Part shown: positions 35,260 through 39,125 of the stretch, in pieces | Numbering within the stretch: the stretch's first letter is position 1 | Layout: every line of letters begins with the position of its first letter | Assembly: GCA_948436025.1 (NCBI GenBank) | Contig: CAOJHH010000012.1 | Coordinates: 1-39,125 of the forward strand | Reading direction: 5' to 3' | Origin: an uncultured Clostridium sp. | GTDB lineage: Bacteria > Bacillota > Clostridia > TANB77 > CAG-508 | Length of the DNA: 39,125 nt | Translations under genes and position numbers: made by a program | The notes under the pieces: generated by a model | What the model was told of the DNA's origin: nothing | The model's input: only the letters and a program-made list of their open reading frames with translations | Database searches by the model: none

Positions 35260-37312
35260 TCATATTTCAATACGGTCTTGGAATTTTTCTTTTACCATTT
35301 GTTTTAGTAATTTGTTTTCTTCTTGTTCCAATTTTGGGTCTTTTTCTAGTATTTTTATGGCTAAACTTTGTACCATTTTTAATATTTCCATGTCTTCAAA
35401 TAGGTTGGCTATTTTGAATTCTGGGAGTCCATGTTGTTTGGTTCCAAAAAATTCTCCTGAGCCTCTTAATTCTAAGTCTTTTTCGGAAATGACAAAACCG
35501 TCGTTGGTTTTGCTCATTACTTCCATACGTTTACGAATGATTTCCGAATTTCCTTGGTATTTTAAAATACAATACGACTGGTATTCTCCTCTTCCAACTC
35601 TCCCACGTAACTGATGAAGTTGTGCTAGCCCAAAACGTTCTGCATTTTCAATTACCATGATACTTGCATTTGGTACATTGACCCCTACTTCAATTACTGT
35701 TGTTGCAATTAAAATATCAATATTCCCATTTTTAAATTCCTCCATAATGGCATCTTTTTCTTTGGATTTCATTTTTCCGTGTATGTATTCTACTCGGTAC
35801 TCTGGAAATACTTCTGTTTTATATTTCTCGGCAAGTTCTAAAACCGATTTTAAATTTAATTCCTCATTTTCTTCTACCAATGGACATACAATATAGGCTT
35901 GTCTTCCCTCGTCTACTTGTTTTTTTATGAAATTATTTACCCTCTGTTCTAATCCTTTGGTAACCGCAAAAGTATCAATCTTTTTTCGGTTTGGTGGTAG
36001 TTCATCAATTATAGAAATATCTAGGTCTCCATATAAAATAAGGGCTAAGGTTCTTGGAATTGGCGTTGCGGTCATAACTAATACATCTGGATTTTTTCCT
36101 TTTTCGGAAATGATTTTTCTTTGGCGTACCCCAAAACGGTGTTGTTCATCTGTCACCACTAATCCTAAATTGCGAAATACAACATTTTCTTCTAAAATAG
36201 CATGGGTTCCAATTAGTACATCAATTTCGCCATTTGCTAATCTTTCTAAAATAGCTTCTTTTTTCTTTTTGGTAATACCACTAGTTAACAATTCACAAGT
36301 AATTCCCAATGGTTCTAGCACCTTTTTATATTCCTCCATATGCTGGCTTGCTAAAATGGCAGTTGGTGCCATAATGGTCATTTGGTAACCCGATGTTACT
36401 GCCTTATATGCGGCAATAATACTAACAATTGTTTTTCCGTGAGCCAACATCTCCTTGTAATAAGCGGTTCATTGGTTTTTCTTTTTCCATGTCATTATCA
36501 ATTTCTTCTAACACCCTTAGTTGTGCTTTGGTTAAATGAAATGGTAGATTATTGATTACCTCTGACATCTTCGCTTCTTCGGAAAAAGCAATTCCTTTTT
36601 CTTCTCCTGTATATTGGCTCTTTAAGGTAAGAAGTGCTAGTTGCATACTAAGTAATTCCTCAAATACCAGCCTTTTTCTTGCTAGAGTAAATTCATCAAA
36701 ATTTTCCGGAAAATGGATTTTACGAATTGCCTCTTCTAATCCTAGTAAACGATATTCTTGCAATAGGTTTTCTGGCAACGTTTCTCGCAGATACCCTTTT
36801 GCCATGTTTAACCCATTTTCAATAATTTGCCTGATGGTATTTTGAGATAGCTGGTAGGTTAATGGATATAATGGAATAATCTTCCCCGTATTTTTCGTTT
36901 TTCCCTCATCATCAAAGGTAGGAGACATCATTTCCACGGCTCCATTTTTTTTGGTTACTTTCCCAAAAAAGGAATACGTCTCTCCTAAATGAAATCGACT
37001 TTTTAAATAACTTTGGTTATACCAAGTAAGAATCGCACTTGCGGTATCATCTCTTACAATTAATTTATAAATGGTCATATTCCTACGCCTTGTACGAATT
37101 TCACTCATTTTCGATACACAAACCGCCTGAATAAGCACTTCTTCTCCCTCTATTGCATCTGCAATTTTTGTTACCTTGCTTCTATCTTCATGGTCACGTG
37201 GATAATACGTAATTAAATCCTTTAAAGTATGAATTTCTAACCTACTCAGTAACTTTACACGGTTTGGACCGACTCCTTTTACAAACTGCACCTCTTGGTT
37301 TAAATCTATCAT
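35260..37312 (-). CDS. recG: ATP-dependent DNA helicase RecG, one CGG +1 shift in Walker A
   Basis: RecG remodels stalled forks and branched DNA. The ATG at 37312 (MIDLNQEVQFVKGVGPNRVK) follows AGGTGA. The wedge domain has 'TLKDLITYYPRDHEDRSKVT'; the helicase core has 'LTKAQLRVLEEIDNDMEKEK' and 'NRLLQGDVGS', which in one frame then stops. CGG at 36439-36437 lies exactly in the Walker A: skipping its C gives 'GDVGSGKTIVSIIAAYKAVT'. Downstream motifs are 'VTDEQHRFGVRQR' (DEQH box), 'MTATPIPRTLALILYGDLD' and 'IATTVIEVGVNVPNASIMVI', 'LRGRVGRGEYQSYC'. Merged length is 683 residues, normal. Confidence 0.96.
36437..36439 (-). other. CGG +1 shift site in recG
   Basis: Context TCA-CGG-A; resumes as GGA, the invariant glycine of the RecG Walker A motif (GSGKT). 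Confidence 0.95.
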
Positions 37313-37496
37313 CTGTTCACCTACTTTTCTTTTAACTTTGTATATTGTATCATATCTTTTATCTTTTCCCAAGTTTTTCTTGCCAAACTCGTAAAACTTT
37401 TATTTTTTCAATTTTTCGACTCTGAGCATAAACAATATACTATGCTTTTTTAATTCACACACCATATTGTTTTTGTACATTTTTTCAAGACAAGTA

Positions 37497-37537
37497 AAAA
37501 GAGAGCGAATTCCATATTTGGGTTATTCGTTCTCTTT
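37497..37537 (-). terminator. Intrinsic terminator of the radical SAM gene
   Basis: 14-bp stem AAAAGAGAGCGAAT / ATTCGTTCTCTTTT (one G-T type mismatch) with a 13-base loop and T-rich end, 39 bases after the stop. Confidence 0.75.
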
Positions 37538-37575
37538 TCTTTTTTCATTACTTTCTTATTTCATATACACTAAAC

Positions 37576-39027
37576 TTAGTACAACGTCATTAAAGCATCT
37601 TGTAGAACCTTTGGGAATAATGAAATTGCTTTTCTAAAGTCTTCCTCTTCCAAATTTTGCCCACCATACTCATTGAAGATGCTAGTTAATAATGCAAAAC
37701 TTTCTGGAATTGGCATCGTAAAATCTGTTGTTATGTCCTTCAAATTTGTCATGAAATCTACTAACTGGTTTGAACTTTCTTTTGGAAAATCTGTTTTTTT
37801 AGTACTCTCTTCGACAACTCTTACGAATAAATATTTTCCATTTTCTAAGAGTACCTCTACTTTATCCATTAATTTTCGTTGTCCTTCTTGAAAGACTTTA
37901 ACTTCTCCAAGTTCTGGGCAATATACACAAAAAGATTCAAGAGAAATTTTCGACACATAACCAACATAATGCTCCCCATTATGTTTCATATTCCAATTAG
38001 CTCTCAATAGTTTTTGCATTGTGTTGTAAACAGCATTATGCACCATAACTTCGCTTAAAGATAGCCCTTGCATTTTTCCTGATGGCGTATCTTTAGAATT
38101 TTCATATTTAGAAATTTTAAAATAAAATATTTGCAATTTTTGTAGTAGCCTTACCGTATTTTTTACATCCTCCTCGGTTTCCCCCGGAAACCCAGTAACA
38201 ATCTGTGTATAACGAATTTTGTCTTTTAACAATGTAAAATATTTTCTTATTTTTTTTACATCAAATCCAACATTCATTCGTTTTAACAATGGATCACTAC
38301 CTGACTGCATATCCATACTGATTGCTATAACCACATCATTACAATATATTTCATTTGCAATTTCATCATCCATATCGGATAACGCACAATCCCACACTTC
38401 GATTCCTTTTACACCTTCTATTTTAGATATCCGTTGTAAAAGAACGGGAAGCATCTTTTTACCGTAGAGATCAAGCCCATATTGTATTGTATTCAAACCG
38501 ACAATTCGGAGAAATTTTATCCCTTTCGAAATCAAATCTTCTACTTGAGCTGTAATTTCTTCCATTGGAACACTTTTTAGTGGTCTGTTGGAATAATGCA
38601 TTCTACAGAATGCACAGTGATTTAAGCACCCATCCGCAATTTTTACTTCTCCAATTATTTGATAATGATTATAAACACTATTACTTGGAATAACGTCTAA
38701 AATTTTGCAGATTTCCTCAACTTGATTCTCCATCGGTACAAGATAATCGATCTTGTATTTTTCCAAAAACTTGCGTTTTTCCTCCTTTACAAAGAAAATA
38801 CAGCCAGTTACTATTACTTTGCAGTTCTCTTTTTTCATTTTTAATGATTTTTTAAGCTCTTCCTCTATTATATCTATATTAAAATCTGAACAACTGCAAT
38901 AAGGAAAAATACACCAATCCGCATCCCTTATGTTCCGTACTACTTCATACTTCCCTTTACAAGAATTTATTATCTTGTAATAGTTGCTATACATACAAGT
39001 CCTGTTTAGTATGCATATTTTCTTCAT
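37576..39027 (-). CDS. Radical SAM protein, MiaB/RimO-like, with two in-frame CGG codons
   Basis: A 483-residue protein. The N-terminal part 'MKKICILNRTCMYSNYYKII' and 'DADWCIFPYCSCSD' resembles the methylthiotransferase N-domain, with cysteines. The radical SAM cluster is 'GCLNHCAFCRMHYSNRP' (Cx3Cx2C), followed by 'LRIVGLNTIQYGLDLYG', 'MQSGSDPLLKRMNVGFD' and 'TQIVTGFPGETEEDV', all MiaB/RimO-type motifs. The C-terminal TRAM-like part is divergent, so the substrate is unknown. The ATG at 39027 follows AAAGGAGA. CGG at 38937-38935 and 38433-38431 are in frame and a shift would stop translation within two to five codons, so this gene is another exception. An accessory gene is likely. Confidence 0.75.
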   Translation of the reverse strand: MKKICILNRTCMYSNYYKIINSCKGKYEVVRNIRDADWCIFPYCSCSDFNIDIIEEELKKSLKMKKENCKVIVTGCIFFVKEEKRKFLEKYKIDYLVPMENQVEEICKILDVIPSNSVYNHYQIIGEVKIADGCLNHCAFCRMHYSNRPLKSVPMEEITAQVEDLISKGIKFLRIVGLNTIQYGLDLYGKKMLPVLLQRISKIEGVKGIEVWDCALSDMDDEIANEIYCNDVVIAISMDMQSGSDPLLKRMNVGFDVKKIRKYFTLLKDKIRYTQIVTGFPGETEEDVKNTVRLLQKLQIFYFKISKYENSKDTPSGKMQGLSLSEVMVHNAVYNTMQKLLRANWNMKHNGEHYVGYVSKISLESFCVYCPELGEVKVFQEGQRKLMDKVEVLLENGKYLFVRVVEESTKKTDFPKESSNQLVDFMTNLKDITTDFTMPIPESFALLTSIFNEYGGQNLEEEDFRKAISLFPKVLQDALMTLY

Positions 39028-39125
39028 AGTAATCTCCTTTCTACTTGGTCTATGCCATTTTATCAAATAGATTATCCTGAATCCGTGAACTATATAGAGT
39101 GATGTATTTTCATATAAATTAAGAA

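Noticed and set aside
5357..37312. Sequencing or assembly error as cause of the frame breaks
   Set aside because: Breaks are not in homopolymers, always involve the same triplet in the same codon phase and always yield glycine. Not fully excluded without reads.
5357..37312. Simple reassignment of CGG to another amino acid
   Set aside because: A reassigned triplet would keep the frame; here the downstream protein is always in the +1 frame.
5357..37312. Classical programmed -1 frameshifting
   Set aside because: The shift is +1 and there is no shared slippery heptamer or obvious downstream pseudoknot.
1..39125. tRNA, rRNA or CRISPR arrays
   Set aside because: None recognised by eye; no cloverleaf with conserved TTCRA arm or repeat-spacer pattern was found, including no tRNA-Gly or tRNA-Arg that would explain the CGG decoding.

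Overview
The window looks like a chromosomal segment of a low-GC, spore-forming Bacillota, most likely an uncultured gut-type Clostridia. The evidence is AT-rich codon use, strong AGGAGG ribosome binding sites, a YtvI-like sporulation permease, a T-box leader before valS, and the Firmicute gene order ylxM-ffh-rpsP-KH-rimM-trmD-rplS. No tRNA, rRNA, CRISPR array or IS transposase was seen.

Layout. 1-2.8 kb: a DinJ/YafQ-type toxin-antitoxin pair, an M23 peptidase and a polysaccharide deacetylase. 2.8-8.1 kb (minus strand): YtvI-like permease, Cys-rich CBS protein, RNase Z-like hydrolase, a proline-rich coat-like protein, murD and a cytidylate-kinase-like NTPase. 8.2-13.2 kb: a tiny Asn/Lys-rich protein, a small membrane protein, uvrA, a second toxin-antitoxin pair and cysE. 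13.3-18.9 kb: asnB, followed by an accessory region (DinD-like protein, XRE regulator, nucleotidyltransferase module, ORF6N remnant) that carries two further degenerate copies of the asnB 3' end. 19.1-23.1 kb: tsaE-tsaB-rimI-lon-like. 23.1-27.3 kb (minus): the ribosome/SRP operon. 27.4-31 kb: a hypothetical protein, a polytopic membrane protein and a pilin-like leucine-rich-repeat surface protein. 31.2-39 kb (minus): valS with T-box, two unknowns, recG and a radical SAM protein.

The main observation is a recurring translational anomaly. Eleven genes, most of them core (murD, uvrA, cysE, asnB, tsaE, trmD, rimM, valS, recG, plus a coat-like gene and a pilin/LRR gene), cannot be read in one frame. 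All 15 breaks are of one kind: a codon CGG in the frame being read, after which the protein resumes in the +1 frame. Skipping the C gives a GGN glycine codon each time, and in UvrA, RecG, TsaE, AsnB, TrmD, RimM, CysE, ValS and MurD this restores the expected family motif. In the other native-looking genes I scanned by eye (including Ffh, the 794-residue Lon-like protease, the 602-residue membrane protein, TsaB, RimI, M23 and deacetylase) I found no CGG in the reading frame. The simplest reading is that CGG is not an ordinary arginine codon here, and that CGGN is read as glycine, either by four-base decoding or by an obligatory +1 shift.

Four accessory-looking genes (8368-8736, 27438-27842, 34446-35150, 37576-39027) do contain in-frame CGG that appears to be read straight through. 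They are either recent arrivals whose translation would be damaged in this host, or evidence that the shift is not absolute. They are the main test of the idea.
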